Source: Anopheles merus (lineage: Eukaryota; Arthropoda; Insecta; Diptera; Culicidae). Taken from it: 64,000 nt of DNA. Where the stretch lies: the NCBI RefSeq assembly GCF_017562075.2, contig NC_054083.1:3137773-3201772 (forward strand), given 5' to 3'. Position numbers and translations under genes: made by a program. Each line of letters opens with the position of its first letter. The stretch's first letter is position 1. Shown here one piece after another: positions 12,107-24,404 of the stretch. The notes under the pieces were generated by a model. The model made no database searches, had not been told where the DNA came from, and saw nothing but the letters and a program-made list of their open reading frames with translations.

Positions 12107-13449
12107 ATGGAGTGCGTAAAGTGCTCCGGACACATACTTGCCGGTGACTGTCCGTTGGTGTGTGTGGGTTGCGACCAAGGCTTTCACGCAGATTGTACGA
12201 AAGTTAGTAGAGTGGCTGCGCGTATGATAAATGAATCGACTAACATCGTTTTCTGTTGTGACGCGTGTGACAAAAAGAATTTAGGGAGGAATGATTTGGG
12301 TAAATGCAAAGCGATGCTAGATGCAGGCTTTGAAACCCTCATGAAAGAATTTGCTCTTAAGTTTGAGATACTGAAATCCGATTTAATTGAGGCGCTTAAT
12401 GCTAAACTCTCAGTTGCCAAGTGCGAGCGTAGTGGTAAGGTAAATGTGATACAAGTAGAAAAGCAAGTGGCATTAAATAATATGGGTGAAGATTGCTCTA
12501 ATACATGCACGCCAAATAAGAATTCCCAACCATCATTGCAAACAAGTTCTGGTATGCAATCTACTTCGTATGAAAACGAATGGGTTACAGTGCGTAACAA
12601 ACGTAAACGCACCAATAGTCCAAACTCGGACATAATAACACCAGGCGCCACGAAGAAAATAGCTGAACGAAAAAATGAGTTAAATTTGAGAAAAAATGTG
12701 CGTGATAATGTTGATTTTAAAGCTGTAAAACCCTAATTGTAATCCCTAAAAAGGATCAGTCATGTGATAAAACGCGTTTGGATTTAAGGGCTGAATTAAA
12801 TCCAAAAGAACATAAAATTTTGAATTTCAGAAACGGTAAAACAGGGCAGATTCTATTTCAGTTTGAATCGGAAAATGAACACGAGAAAGCTAAACGGGCC
12901 ATAGAGACAAAACTAGGATGTTCGTATACAACCTCAGATCCTTTAAGACGATTCAGAGTGTCTGGTATGAGCGAAAACCTCGAAAATGAGGAAATAATTG
13001 ATTTGATCAAAACCCAAAACGAAGGTATCCCTGGTAAATGTATCAAAATCTTAGGCCGATATGAAAACAAGTCTTTTAAATATCAGAAATATAATGTGCT
13101 GATGGAAGTGGATTCCGCTACAGCTCTTTATTTTACAAAAAAAGATAAGGTTTATATCGGATTTGATCGCTGTCTAGTGAAAGAGTCCTTCCATGTAATG
13201 AGATGTTACAAATGTGGACGCTTTGGACATAAGAGTGTGGATTGTAGAAATGAAGTCGCATGCTCGCGTTGCAGTGACAATCACACAACGGAACAGTGCA
13301 CAAAAGATGCTAATATGTTTAAATGTATAAATTGTATTGTAGCAAATGAGAACAGGAAATTAAAATATAACATTAAACATGCGGCTAATAGTTACCAGTG
13401 CCCTTGTTATAAGAAGCTAAAACTGAGGAATCAAGAACTAGTTCAATAG
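12107..13449 (+). pseudogene. non-LTR ORF1 (PHD-like finger plus CCHC knuckles), one frameshift
   Basis: The N-terminus has a PHD-like finger (MECVKCSGHILAGDCPLVC, then GCDQGFHADC and FCCDAC). A variable middle region follows. From about 12720 the frame shifts by one base within a run GCTGTAAAACCC and continues to 13449. The C-terminal half carries zinc knuckles, MRCYKCGRFGHKSVDC and ACSRCSDNHTTEQC, then further Cys pairs. ORF1 proteins of this type bind element RNA and form the retrotransposition particle. The total would be about 448 aa. The stop is followed 15 nt later by the ORF2 ATG. Confidence 0.8.
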
Positions 13450-13464
13450 CAATTAACATCCACC

Positions 13465-16276
13465 ATGAAACATAAAAAGAGTTTTCCTTATGTATACTTA
13501 AATATTGGAGGTCTGTCTTCTAATTACAGTATGCTTAAAACTATGGTTGACGAAATACATCCCTTACTAATATTTCTATCTGAGACTCACATAGTTGATC
13601 CGGAAGCGGAACAATATTCGCTAAAAGGCTATAATACAGTTTCATGTTTATCACATTCTAGACACACTGGTGGTGTATCAATGTATATACATAGCTCAGT
13701 ACAATTTAAGGTGCTCCTAAATGAAGCGAAAGAAGGTAACTGGTTCTTAGCAATTTCAGTTTTGAAAAATACTACAAAAGCAAGGTACGGCCTAATCTAT
13801 CACTCACCCAGTTCGAGTCCTTCTAGGTTCCTAGCTATTCTTGAAGTGTGGTTAGAACAATTTTTAGAATACGATAAAATAAATATAGTGATGGGAGATT
13901 TTAATATCAACTGGATGAATGCATCTGAGTCTAGACATCTAAAAAGGATTACAGAAGGATTGGGCATACGACAAATAGTGAATCTGCCCACACGAATAAC
14001 ACGCAGTAGTAGAACATTGATTGACCACATGTATACAAATAACTATTCAGTTTCAACTTGCATTAAAAACAACTTAAAAATTTCAGATCATGAAACAATT
14101 CAATGGTCAATCGATGAAAAATATACCCGTACTAATCTATTACGAGTTAAGTGCTGGAAAAAGTACTCTCCAGAAATTTTGAATAGGATGGTGTCTGAAG
14201 GAATTCAGGAAAATGTTGCTAATATCAACGATAAATGTATTAGGTTAACAGCTGTCTTAGAGAATAGTATGTCACAGCTTGTGCAAGAGAAAACAATAAA
14301 CACAAATTGTTCAGCTAAATGGTACACAATTCAATTGGCCCAGCAGAAACATAAACGAGACAAATACTATAACAAATTTCTCCAAACAAACCAGAATTCT
14401 GATTGGACAATTTATAAAACAGCTAGAAATTTGTATAGTAGAGCTTTAACTACAACCCGAAGATCATACTTTGAACATAAAATTAATTAGAATAGAAAGA
14501 ATAGTAAGGAACTTTGGAAAATCCTAAAATCTTTACTCAATCCAAGAGGAACTATTAATAGTCCTTGTATAACATTCAATGGATCAATGGTGTATGACTC
14601 AGAGAAAATTGATGAAACTTTCAATAAATTCTTTGTCCAGAGCGTATTGGACATTCATCGTAGTATTGGTCAAACTAATGAAGCCTACGCAAGTCTTCGA
14701 GAAACGGACTATATATTTAAATTTAGATCTATCTCCTACGGACAATTGAAAAACGTGGTCAAAAATCTAAATAATTCATCAGGAATCAATAATGTCAATT
14801 CAAAAATCCTACTAGATTGTTTTCACACTGTAGGACATGAACTACTAAACATTATTAATTATTCGATCACGATAGGAGTGTTTCCAACCTCCTGGAAAGA
14901 ATCTCTTGTTGTACCTATACAAAAAGTATCGGGAACTGTTCTTGCAAATGAATTCAGGCCTATAAACAAATTAAATATTTTTGAAAAAGTATTAGAGACA
15001 GTTGTTAAAGAACAATTAGTAGAATATATAAACAGCAATCATTTATTTATACCTGAACAGTCGGGTTATAGGGTTGGTCATTCTTGCGAATCGGCTCTTA
15101 ACCTAGTGCTGGCAAAATGGAAGGAAGCTTTTGATGGTAAAAAGACTACAATTGCTGTATTCCTCGACCTAAAAAGGGCCTTTGAAACAATTTAGAGGCC
15201 ATTATTATTAAAAGTGTTAATGAGTTTTAGCATTAAAGGCAACGAACTACGATGGTTAGAGAGTTATCTCCAAGACAGAACACAGAGAACTGTATTTAAC
15301 AACAAAATATCAAGTGCCGTCGAGAACACCCTAGGAGTACCTCAGGGAAGTGTTCTAGGACCAATACTTTTCTTAATGTATACTAACGATATGAAAAGGG
15401 TTTTACAGCATTGCGACATCAATTTATTTGCGGATGACACAGTCATCTTCATTAGTGGTAGTGACCATTGTGATATTGTTAGGAAACTCAATCAGGATAT
15501 GGACTCACTGGATGGGTGGCTGAAACATAAGAAACTCAAATTGAATCCTGAGAAAACTAAAGCCTTGGTTGTGTGTCGAAGACTATTTAGCCTACCCACT
15601 CAATTAGTAATAAATAATGTATCTGTAGAAATTGTATCTAGTATAAAATATTTAGGAGTGATAGTTGACGATAAACTCAGATTTACAGACCATATTGATA
15701 ACGTTATAAAGAAGGTGGCCAAAAAGGTTGGAGTTATTTGCAGACTGAGAAAGGATGTAAACCGTTGCGGTAAGATACAATTATACTTATCATTTATTGG
15801 ACCTCATCTAGATTTTTATGCCTCGATTTTGTTTCTGGCGACTGAAACACAGTTCACGCGACTTCAAAGGCTACAGAATAAGGCAATGCGGGCTATCCTT
15901 GATTGTGGGCGTTATACCTCTTCTGTTACAATGCGAATGGTCTTACAATGGATGTCCATAAAACAGAGAGTGACGTATCAGACAATGATATTCATTGATA
16001 ATCTAATAAAAACGACGTCTACCTACATATCTTACGCAAAGAGTTGTGAGAGGAGTAGACATTCACAATTACCCCACACGGGGAGCTAATGCTCCAAGAG
16101 TGCCAAACTATATGACTGCAGGAGCCAGAAATTCTTTGTTTCACAGAGGTATCCAGTATTACAATAGCATGCCACAGGAAATCATCAATACTGGTTCGTT
16201 ATCTGAGTTTAGAAAATTGTGCTCTGATTTTGTTAGAACTAATTGGTCTAAATGTATTGTCAATTGTCAACTATAG
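13465..16276 (+). pseudogene. non-LTR ORF2: AP endonuclease and reverse transcriptase, three lesions
   Basis: About 937 aa in all. The endonuclease comes first: YLNIGGLSSN, FLSETHIVD, VMGDFNINW, and SDHETIQW near the end. The RT has PLLLKVLMSF, TLGVPQGSVLGPILF, LFADDTVIF (the catalytic FADD box) and IKYLGVIVDDKLRF. The tail includes YNSMPQEI. Two in-frame TAGs (14488-14490, 15193-15195) and a frameshift between about 16046 and 16089 break it. The ORF2 protein would nick target DNA and prime reverse transcription from it. The three lesions make this copy dead as written. Confidence 0.85.
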
Positions 16277-16531
16277 GTGATGATGATTTTTTTTCATTTT
16301 TTTCTTTTGTCCTTCAAAATGCGATGAATTTTTTTTTTTAACTAATTTACATTCTAAATGCACCAAAGTTTTAAAACTATAAATATACAAAAAATTAATA
16401 GAATGAGACTACATTGAATTGAGACACGCGCGCGTAAAGTAGACTCTGGGTTCGGAGCTTGGTAGATTGGTTTGGTTCGGGCTAATAACTCGTCATACCT
16501 CTATGCTTTGCTCAGCTCCCAAACATCTACT

Positions 16532-19500
16532 TACTTACTTACTTATCCGGCGCTACAACCGCTTTGCGGTCTTGGCCTGCCTCAGGAGTGTCCGAAACCG
16601 CTCACGGTCTCGCGCCTTCGTCTGCCAGTTCGTTATCCCGGCCTTAATGGCGGACGCCTCCACGCCATCTTGCCACCTCAATTTGGGCCTACCACGCCTC
16701 CTCTGTCCTTGTGAACGGCCTAAAAAGACTTTACGGGCTGGGTCGTCCGTTTCCATGCGTATAACATGGCCAGCCCACCGGAGCCTGGCGAGCTTGATAC
16801 GCTGTACGACAGTGAGGTCGCCGTACATCTCGTATAGCTCGTCATTATAGCGGCTCCTCCATTTTCCTTCCACACATACGGGGCCAAGTATCCTTCTGAG
16901 CATCTTCCTCTCGAACGCGGCTAAGAGGGTTTCGTCAGATTTGGACAGTGTCCATGTCTCAGAGGCGTATGTGAGTACTGGTACTATATAGGTACTATAT
17001 AGACCCAGCTTCGTCCGTCGTGACAGGTTCTTTGAGGTGAACTGCTTTTTCAGGCTGTAGAATGACCGGTTGGCAGCCAGCATCCTTGCGCGCAACTCAG
17101 CTTCCATGCTATTGTCGTTGCTGACCTTTGATCCCAGATAGGTGAATTGTGGGACGACTTCAAAAGTGCGTTCACCTATCTGCACGTCACGCCTACGTAG
17201 ATTCTGATTATTTGTTGGTGGGCCCGCTGATGTTGCCACCATCAGTTTGGTCTTTGCCTCGTTTATCTGCAATCCGAGGCTCTTTTCCGCCTGCTCGATC
17301 CCTTGGTAGGCTTCTGCTACATAGGAGAGCCGCAGACCAATGATGTCTATATCATCAGCGTATGCCAGGATCTGGGTTGACTTATAGAAGATGGTTCCCG
17401 TAGTCTCCACCCTCGAGTCACGGATGGCTCTCTCTAGCGCCAGGTTGAATAAGAGACAAGCAAGCCCGTCCCCCTGGCGCAGACCTTTGGTGGTAGCAAA
17501 AGGTCCTGAGAGTTTTCCATCCACCCTCACCTGGCATGTGACGTTGGTCATAGTCATTCTAACTAGCCTTATCAGTTTGGCCGGGATTCCAAAAGAGCTC
17601 ATAGCGTCATACAGTTTTATCCTGGCTATGCTATCATATGCGGCTTTGAAGTCAATGAAGAGATGGTATGTGTCGTGTCTGTATTCAGCCATCTTCTCCA
17701 AGATCTGCCGCATGGTGAAGATCTGATCAGTGGTTGATTTTCCGTTTCGGAATCCTCTTTGATAGTTTCCGACTATCTCTTCGACGTGCGGGACAAGGCG
17801 ATCCTGAAGGATCAGGGAGAATATTTTATAGGCGGTATTCAACACCGTAATACCCCTGTAGTTGTTGCAGTCCAACCTATCTCCCTTCTTGTATATGGGG
17901 TAGATGATGCCGAGATTCCAATCACAAGGCATCGATTCGCTATCCCACACCTCAGTAACAATTTGATGAATCTCGTTTTCTAGTCGTGCACCTCCATTCT
18001 TGACCAGTTCGGCTGCAATTCCTTCGGTTCCGGGTGCCTTGTTATTTTTCAGCCGACGGATAGCCTTTCGTGTTTCTTCTATGCTAGGTGGCATTAGCAT
18101 GTCACCATCTGCTAGTGGCGCTTCTAGCTGTTCGCTAAACTGGTCATTGAGTAGTTCATCAAAGTACTGAGCCCACCGCGAGAGGACCTCTGGCTGGTTA
18201 CTGACCAGATCTCCATCCTTGTTGCGACAACAGGTTACCTTAGGTACAACGTTGTTTCGGTGACCTGCTATCGCTTGGTAAAACTTTCGTGTCGGTCCGT
18301 ACGCCTCTCTGGTTTGCTCGAGTTCCCGCATGTTTTGCTCTTCCAAAGCATGCTTCTTGGAGCGGTGAACTCGTTTCTCTTCGCGTCTGAGCCGTAAATA
18401 TTCCTCTGCGCATGCCCGCGTTCTATGCCGTTGCTGCATTGCTCGGTATGCAGTATTCTTACGTTCGGTCACTTGTCTGCATTCATCGTCGAACCAGCCA
18501 GATTTGGTGTTGCCACGACGTGGTGGGAGTATATTTCTTGCACAGTTTATTATTTTGTTTTTAGAGCGTTCCACCTCTCGCTCGTAGTTTCATAACTGTT
18601 TTCTGGTAGTAGAGACTCGTCTAAAGCGGCTTTGAATTCCTGTTGGACAGTAATGTCCCTTAGAGAGTCCGTGTTGAGCCGAGGCTGCGTGTTTTCTCCG
18701 CCCCCATTGGCGCGGGGGCGGGCGATTCTACAACGTATCACTAAGCCAACCAAGTAGTGATCGGAATCGATATTGGCTCCTCGATATGTTCTGACATTTA
18801 ACAGACTCGACTGTCGTCGGCGGCTTATTAACACGTGGTCGATCTGGTTGAAGGATTCTCCACCCGGGTGCGCCCATGTAATTTTGTGGATTTTCTTGCG
18901 CGCAAATTTGGTACTTCCTACAACCAGATTGTTCGCTGCGGCGAAATGGACCAATCTACTACCATTATCATTACTGTGCTCATGCAGACTGTGACAGCCA
19001 GTGTATTGGCGGTACATTGGCTCCCTACCAACTTTTGCGTTGAAGTCCCCCAGGATGATTTTGAGGTCATGCCTGGGGCACGCATCTACGATTCTAGCGA
19101 GGCGGCCGTAAAAAAGGTCCTTCTCCTCTTCCTCTTTATCTTTGGTAGGGGCGTGAACGTTTATGAGGCTTATATTGAAGAATTTGCCTCGCATGCGCAG
19201 GGTGCATAGCCTATCGATTATAGCCTTGAAATCCATGATTGCGGGTTTCAACCGGGGACCTACGGCGAAACCCGTTCCGAGCACGCGGTGGCGGTCGTGG
19301 CAGCTGTAGTATATGTCGTAGCAATGCTTACCACGCCTGTTGTGCACACCGTTCCCTAGCCACCGAATCTCTTGTAAAGCTACGAGGTCCATGCTCAGTG
19401 TGGCTAGGGCATCATCAAGTTTTTTCAAGGCTCCGGCTTCGCTTAGAGTGCGTACGTTCCATGAGCCCATTTTCAGAGTAGTCCGGGGGTATTGCGTATG

Positions 19501-19849
19501 GTCGGTATCGGGATGTCCGTTTCGAAAACTTCTGTGGCTTTCCGTAGTCGTATATTCATGGGACTGGGTGACTGGCCCCGCGCCCACGTGACCGTTTTGT
19601 TTAGCGTCAGGTTGCCCCCCCGACGTTCAGGCACCCAGTTTCCCGGGATACCCACCCCCCTCCTGGTTCGCCATGTGCCACCATCCGCCCGAGGGGTTGG
19701 GTCAAGCCCGTGTACCCAAGCTTGGATATGTGGAGGCACATGTTACCACTCTGCACGACGAGGACGTGTCGGAATAGGAGTTGGATGGGAGAGCCTGTAG
19801 TATCCCTCAATGGGGCTTCGGATCCCATCCCATTACAGAGCAAAAAGAG
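16532..19849 (-). mobile_element. full-length RTE-clade retrotransposon with 14-bp target duplication
   Basis: The element is flanked by CCCAAACATCTACT at 16518-16531 and again at 19850-19863. On the minus strand it has a 5' UTR of about 260 bp, a single long coding region (19587-16553) and a very short 3' end with an AAGT-type tail (16532-16544 on the plus strand reads TTACTTACTTACT). A short repeat tail and near absence of 3' UTR are typical of RTE. The insertion lies in unassigned DNA between the CR1-group element and the BEL gag. Confidence 0.93.
16553..19587 (-). pseudogene. RTE endonuclease-reverse transcriptase, one frameshift
   Basis: About 1,010 aa in two frames joined at 18550-18574. 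The endonuclease half (19587-18550) has GSWNVRTL, ALQEIRWLG, ILGDFNAKVG, and DSDHYLVGL. The RT half has NNYRGITVLNTAYKIF, LFIDFKAAYDSI, GLRQGDGLACLLFNLALE, ILAYADDIDIIG (YADD box) and FTYLGSKVSND, ending with an RLRWAGHVIRM tail common in RTE. The joint is a run of five A (antisense CTAAAAACAAAA); one more A would restore the reading frame. It could be a real mutation or a homopolymer sequencing error. Otherwise the ORF is open. Confidence 0.92.
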
Positions 19850-19937
19850 CCCAAACATCTACTCGTTTGAATATTTGTAGCTTTACCAAATTATCGCAAG
19901 ATACATCGAACATCTCAATCCTTTGTAGGGGTCAGAG

Positions 19938-22752
19938 GTGGGTCATCATCATCATCAAGTGCAAGAGCTAGAAAGAGAGATGGCCGTCAAGGAGTTTGAG
20001 CTCAAAATGGCGAGCCTGAAACTCGAGCAGGAGAAACTTCGTCTCCAGTTCGAGGAGGAAGCAGAACGCGGATCCCACCGATCATTCGCGAGTAATTCGT
20101 TGAAAACGGAGGAGTGGGTACGCGACCAACAGCAGCTGCATCAGCAGCAGCATGAACAGCAGCATCAGTTGCATCAGCAGCAACAGCAGCAACAGCAGCA
20201 TGAGCCGCTGCATCAGCAGCAACTGCATCAGCTGCAACAGCAGCAACAGCAGTATAACCACGCTGCACGTACCAGTGAAGTGGCTGCACCCGCGTTAGTG
20301 GAAACAGTGACCGTCAACCCTACGACAGTGGGAGCCGTTGCGGAAACAAGAAGAAAAGGCCTCACAGAGGACCAGGTGGTGGCGAGGCAGATCTACCCCA
20401 AAAAACTGCCCACCTTTAGAGGATCGACGAAGGAGTGGCTCGTTTTTATAAGCTGCTACAACGACTCGACGGAAGCCTGCGGATTCACGGATCGAGAGAA
20501 TATAATCCGTCTCGAAGAGCGTCTGCAAGATCCCGCACGTGACGCAGTTTTGTCTAAGCTGAACAATCCCAAAGCAGCGCTTCTAGTCATCAAAACCCTC
20601 GAGCGCTTGTACGGTCGACCGGCGCTGGTTGTGAAGGAGCTGCTAGACCAAGCGCGACGGACAGAAGCTCCCAAACCAGAGCACCTGGAGTCGCTCATCA
20701 CTTATGGGATGGCAGTGCAGCAGTTATGTGACCAACTGGTGACGGCGGATCAGGAAGATCACCTGAACAACCCCATGCTGCTGGAAGAGTTAGCAGAAAA
20801 GCTGCCGGCGTCAAGGAGACTAGAGTGGGTACTCTACAAGAGCCGGGTTACACGACCAAATCTAAAGGACTTTGGTGAGTTTATCGATCGGCTTTTAGAT
20901 GAGGCTTGTGAGGCCTGCAAATATGTTCCCCCAGACAAAACCCAGCAGAGACACAACTCCGGGCGACCTCCTCACACCTTCGGCCGCTATCCGGTTAACG
21001 TACACTCACAACCAAGAGTAACAGTAATGTGTAGCGGATGCCCAATATGTAGCGAAGCGGAACACCATGTACGATTTTGCGAAACCTTCAGGACAATGAC
21101 TGTGCAATGTCGACGGCAGGCAGTAAAAGAGAAAGCTTTGTGCGAAATTCGTCTGAACGCTCACGGATCCAAGCGGTGCTTGTCGAGGATCCGATGCGAC
21201 ATCGCTGGCTGCGGAGCGCGACACAATACGCTACTACACGAAACAGTCCGACCTGAAGTAGCGCAATGTATGGCGCATAATACAGTGACGATATCATCAG
21301 AATTACTATTTCGTGTCGTGCCCGTTACGATTTACTATGGGCAAAAAAGCGTCGAGACCCTGGCATTCCTCGACGATGGATCATCGGTAACTTTGGTGGA
21401 AACTGATGTAACAAATGATCCTCTCGAGTTGACTGCTAATTAACGACTGCCTTTTTCACCTTAATCACTTACACATACACTTACATTCCTAACCGTAACT
21501 CTAACCTAACCAATACCTATACCTATTATTACAACCCTCACCCATACTTATACCTATTGTTACACTGATCTGGCACGTAGCCTCGGTGTCATCGGGATGC
21601 CAGAGCCGCTGGAGATGAGCTGGACTTCAGGCATAACGAGGGTGGAATCTAGCTCGATGCGGATAAGCTTGGAAATTTCGGCGAGAGGCGACAGCAGACG
21701 TTACGAGCTTTCCAACGCTCGTACCGTCCAAAAGCTAAGTTCGCCGCCTCAAGAACTCATCTTCTCTTCACTAACCACAAACTTTGCTCACTTTCAGGGA
21801 CTGTCTGTTCGGCCGTACCTGAAAGAGGAGCCGAAGTTGCTGATCGGGCTACAACACATCAACCTGCTGGCACCGCTGGAGACGCGAATAGGCGGCCCTG
21901 GGGAACCAATTACCGTTAGGAGTCCATTGGGCTGGGCTATTTACGGACCCTACAACAACAACCAGAGCAAAAACACGATGCACCACACTGTTAGAGAAGT
22001 AATGCCCGAAAACAGCGACCAAGAGCTTAACCAAATTCTAAAAAACTATTTCACGTTGGAAGAAGTTGGCATAAGCAGCTTGCTACCTGAAGATCCAGAA
22101 CTAGCGCGAGCAAAATCCATACTACACAACACCACCGTACGAGATGGAGATAGATATACGACTGGCCTGTTATGGACGAGTGATGACGTCAACTTTCGAA
22201 ACAGCTTTCTTATGGCTCTCAAGCGATTACAATCGCTAGAACGGAAACTTAGGAAAGATTCAGAACTAAAGCGAGATGTTCATCAACAGATTCAACACTA
22301 TATAGAAAAGGGATACGCACACAAAGCCACTCAAAAGGAGTTAGAAGAAACCGATCCTAAGCGCACTTGGTACCTGCCCTTAAACGTAGTATCACACCCA
22401 AGAAAGCCGGACAAAAAACGCCTCGTATGGGATGCGGCAGCCAAAGTGAATGGTGTCTCGCTTAACACATTCCTTTTAAAAGGACCAGATCTATTAGTAA
22501 CACTCCTGGGAGTGCTAAGTAAATTTCGAGAACGCCAAGTAGCCTTTGGAGGAGATGTGGAAAAAATGTTCCACCAAATACGGATTCGTAAAGAAGATAC
22601 TCATGCACAAAGATTTCTATTCCGTTCTGACGAAAACGAACCACCAACTATTTATATAATGGATGTCGCAACGTTTGGCGCATCCTGTTCGCCATGTTCT
22701 GCACAATACATAATGCAAAAATGCAACAAGAAAACGAGCTAGAATTTCCTGA
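19938..22752 (+). pseudogene. BEL gag-protease-RT, copy A1 (truncated in RT)
   Basis: The reading begins with a coiled coil (VQELEREMAVKEFELKMAS) and a Gln/His-rich stretch, then the gag core (KKLPTFRGSTKEWLVFISC), a zinc-knuckle region (CSGCPICSEAEHHVRFC) and protease (TLAFLDDGSSVTLVE). A 156-bp MITE with target duplication (21402-21569) adds a stop but keeps frame. After it come the linker and RT: RTWYLPLNVVSHP, KRLVWDAAAKVNGVSLN, GGDVEKMFHQIRI and VATFGASCSP. The reading breaks by one base near 22730 and ends at the LTR at 22755, before the YVDD box. So no active RT. Copy A2 is at 36110-45345. Confidence 0.88.
21408..21563. mobile_element. 156-bp MITE with GTAACAA ends and 6-bp target duplication
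   Basis: The insert begins GTAACAA and ends TTGTTAC and is flanked by ACTGAT on both sides (21402-21407, 21564-21569). The second unit has the uninterrupted sequence GGAAACTGATCTGGCACG at about 37359-37376, an exact empty site. The inside is rich in CCTATACCTATT-like runs, with no ORF. A 6-bp duplication does not match the common families (TA, TTAA, 8 bp, 9 bp); the class is unassigned. Confidence 0.88.
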
Positions 22753-22754
22753 AG

Positions 22755-23138
22755 TGTTGCAACGTGTGTAGCAATCTATATTTGAGTTTAAAAGAAGAAA
22801 GGATGACAAAATTCACAAACTAGCTTTTGGTGATGTTCGCAGCGTAGTTTTAAAATTGGTGTTGCCTATCCGTTTTCTAATTTGTGACTAATTTTGCGGT
22901 TAGCGATGGCGCCCTGTTCTCGATCAGCTGTGCGAACTTGACCCTTGTTGAACCGTTTCCTGATTGGTATATTCTGAGAGAACTAGTTGTCGCACAAGCT
23001 AACCCTGTCGTCCCTTTCGGTGTATCTGGTACGCCATCTGACGGGTAAAGTGGGAGTTAGGTCGATCTGCTCTTGACAGATCGATGTTTACAAATATTAT
23101 TATCTATCTACATTCACGAGGTCAATATCGTGCCAACA
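22755..23138 (-). repeat. BEL LTR, high-coordinate copy
   Basis: 384 bp, same ends as 10221-10604 and a few substitutions. It is preceded by truncated sense RT rather than by a primer site, and followed by the CCAGT duplication and hAT sequence. It is the outer mark of the composite BEL insertion. Confidence 0.92.
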
Positions 23139-23143
23139 CCAGT

Positions 23144-24021
23144 CAAAATTTAATTTACCCAATTTAAAATTAAAGCAGGGTGTTCCAACGCGATGGAATT
23201 CAACTTATGATATGCTAAACAGGTTTTATAAGAATAAAATAGCTATTGCTGCTTGTGCAGACAAATAAAACACCTTGGATCCTATTAAAATAGACTGGTC
23301 AATTTTAAAACATTCATTGAACGCTTTAAAAATATTCGATGTTGCTACTAACATGGTTTCAGCAGAAAAAAATATTACTGTTTCTCACGTAGGCCTACTA
23401 AGTAAGATGATAATACGCAAATTAAATGAAACTAATTATACTATTCCGGAAGTAGGCAATCTCGTGACATATCTTAAAGAAGGCGTAAAAAAACGTTTGG
23501 AAATTTATTCCAATAATCAAATGATAGCAAAATCTATGTTATTGGATCCTAGGATAAAAAAACAAGGTTTCCATGAAGAACCCTTAAAATATCGGGAAAC
23601 ATACGAACTTATTATACAAGAGTTGATTCCGTTTCAAACTCCCTCAATGAATGCACAAGAACCACACAATATAGACAATGAGGCAAACTTGTTACTTGGT
23701 GAGTTCATAACATGGGTTAATAACGCAGAATGCGAGATTGAAAGCCCTATAGAATTTGCAACAAATGATCTAAATAGCTTTCTTAAAATAAGAAACATAG
23801 ACATAAAAAATAATCCTTTGGAATGGTGGAGAATTCATAGTTCAAAATATCCGTCAATTTATGCACTCGCCAAAACAATTATTTGTATTCCGGGAACATC
23901 TATACCATGTGAAAGATTATTTTCAAAAGCTGGACAGATTTATTCAGATAAGCGTTCTAGATTACTTTCTTACAAATTTAAAGAAATTATTTTTATTCAG
24001 AAAAATGTGGACAGATTTTAA
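23144..24021 (+). pseudogene. hAT transposase, C-terminal part (dimerisation domain)
   Basis: This continues the frame left at 10220: NLKLKQGVPTRWNSTYDML, then a TAA at about 23269 and the rest of the core. The hAT C-terminal dimerisation domain closes it: NPLEWWRIHSSKYPSIYALA, IPGTSIPCERLFSKAGQI and RSRLLSYKFKEIIFI. This domain is needed for multimer formation in known hAT transposases. Together with 9311-10220 it makes about 600 aa with two stop codons. The second copy at 45735-46625 shares the TAA, so the stop predates the tandem duplication. Confidence 0.92.
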
Positions 24022-24404
24022 AAAAAATATTTAGTTTTTGGATTGAATTTAGGTTAGCCTAGGAGTAAAATAAATTGTAAGTGTGTATGATATATTTTTT
24101 ATAACTTTTCTCTTAAGCTAAAAATTTATAAATTAGAAATGTAACACCATGGACTAAACATCTCAACAAATACATAAAAATATTGTAGCATATCTGCTAT
24201 ACAGAACATATTGTAATACACACTATCAGCCATAGACACATAGTAACACACTTTGGAAAGCCAAATCACACCATTGTAACACATCCATTATAAAACACTC
24301 AGCAAATCAGATCCTACCATACACACCCGGAAGAGCTCAAGCCACACCGTTCATATAAAAACAATTGTGACACACTTAACAGAACCAACCGAAACGTACA
24401 ACAT

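Larger units (their letters stand above)
11815..16422 (+). mobile_element. CR1-group (L2/Crack/Daphne-like) non-LTR retrotransposon
   Basis: The order is 5' UTR, ORF1 (12107-13449), ORF2 (13465-16276), AT-rich 3' UTR, and a short ATTGAATTGA terminus near 16413-16422. Both ORFs are nearly full length with a few point lesions, so the element is complete or nearly so. It sits between the PHD part and the coiled-coil part of a BEL gag on the same strand. The exact 5' end and any target duplication are not clear. Clade naming is from the ORF1 fingers and RT C-terminus and is tentative. Confidence 0.75.
10221..23138 (-). mobile_element. composite BEL insertion with inverted interior
   Basis: Two 384-bp LTRs in direct orientation (10221-10604 and 22755-23138), TGTTG...CAACA, are flanked by an exact 5-bp duplication CCAGT (10216-10220, 23139-23143) that interrupts hAT transposase. 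Next to the low LTR is antisense pol end with a GGGGTGG purine tract, which fits an antisense BEL. Next to the high LTR, however, is sense RT with no primer site. The gag-to-RT block (11378-22750) is thus inverted relative to the integrase end, and RT-end to mid-integrase is missing. Inside are a CR1-group element, an RTE element and a MITE. Confidence 0.85.
8230..24179 (+). mobile_element. hAT transposon, split by nested insertions
   Basis: A hAT-like terminus, CAGTGGTCAGCAAACTTTG, lies at 8230, and the transposase starts at 9311. The coding part stops at 10220 and resumes in the same frame at 23144, on the far side of a BEL insertion with a CCAGT target duplication. A 536-bp MITE (8594-9129) lies in the 5' leader. 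The 3' terminal repeat is missing: the sequence is recognisable to about 24179 (and to 46770 in the duplicate), where other elements begin. That the 8230 end belongs to this transposase is inference from spacing. Confidence 0.65.

Noticed and set aside
20130..20260. Polyglutamine tract as a host gene expansion
   Set aside because: The tract is inside BEL gag (and gypsy gag at 35720-35800), with zinc-knuckle and protease text following.
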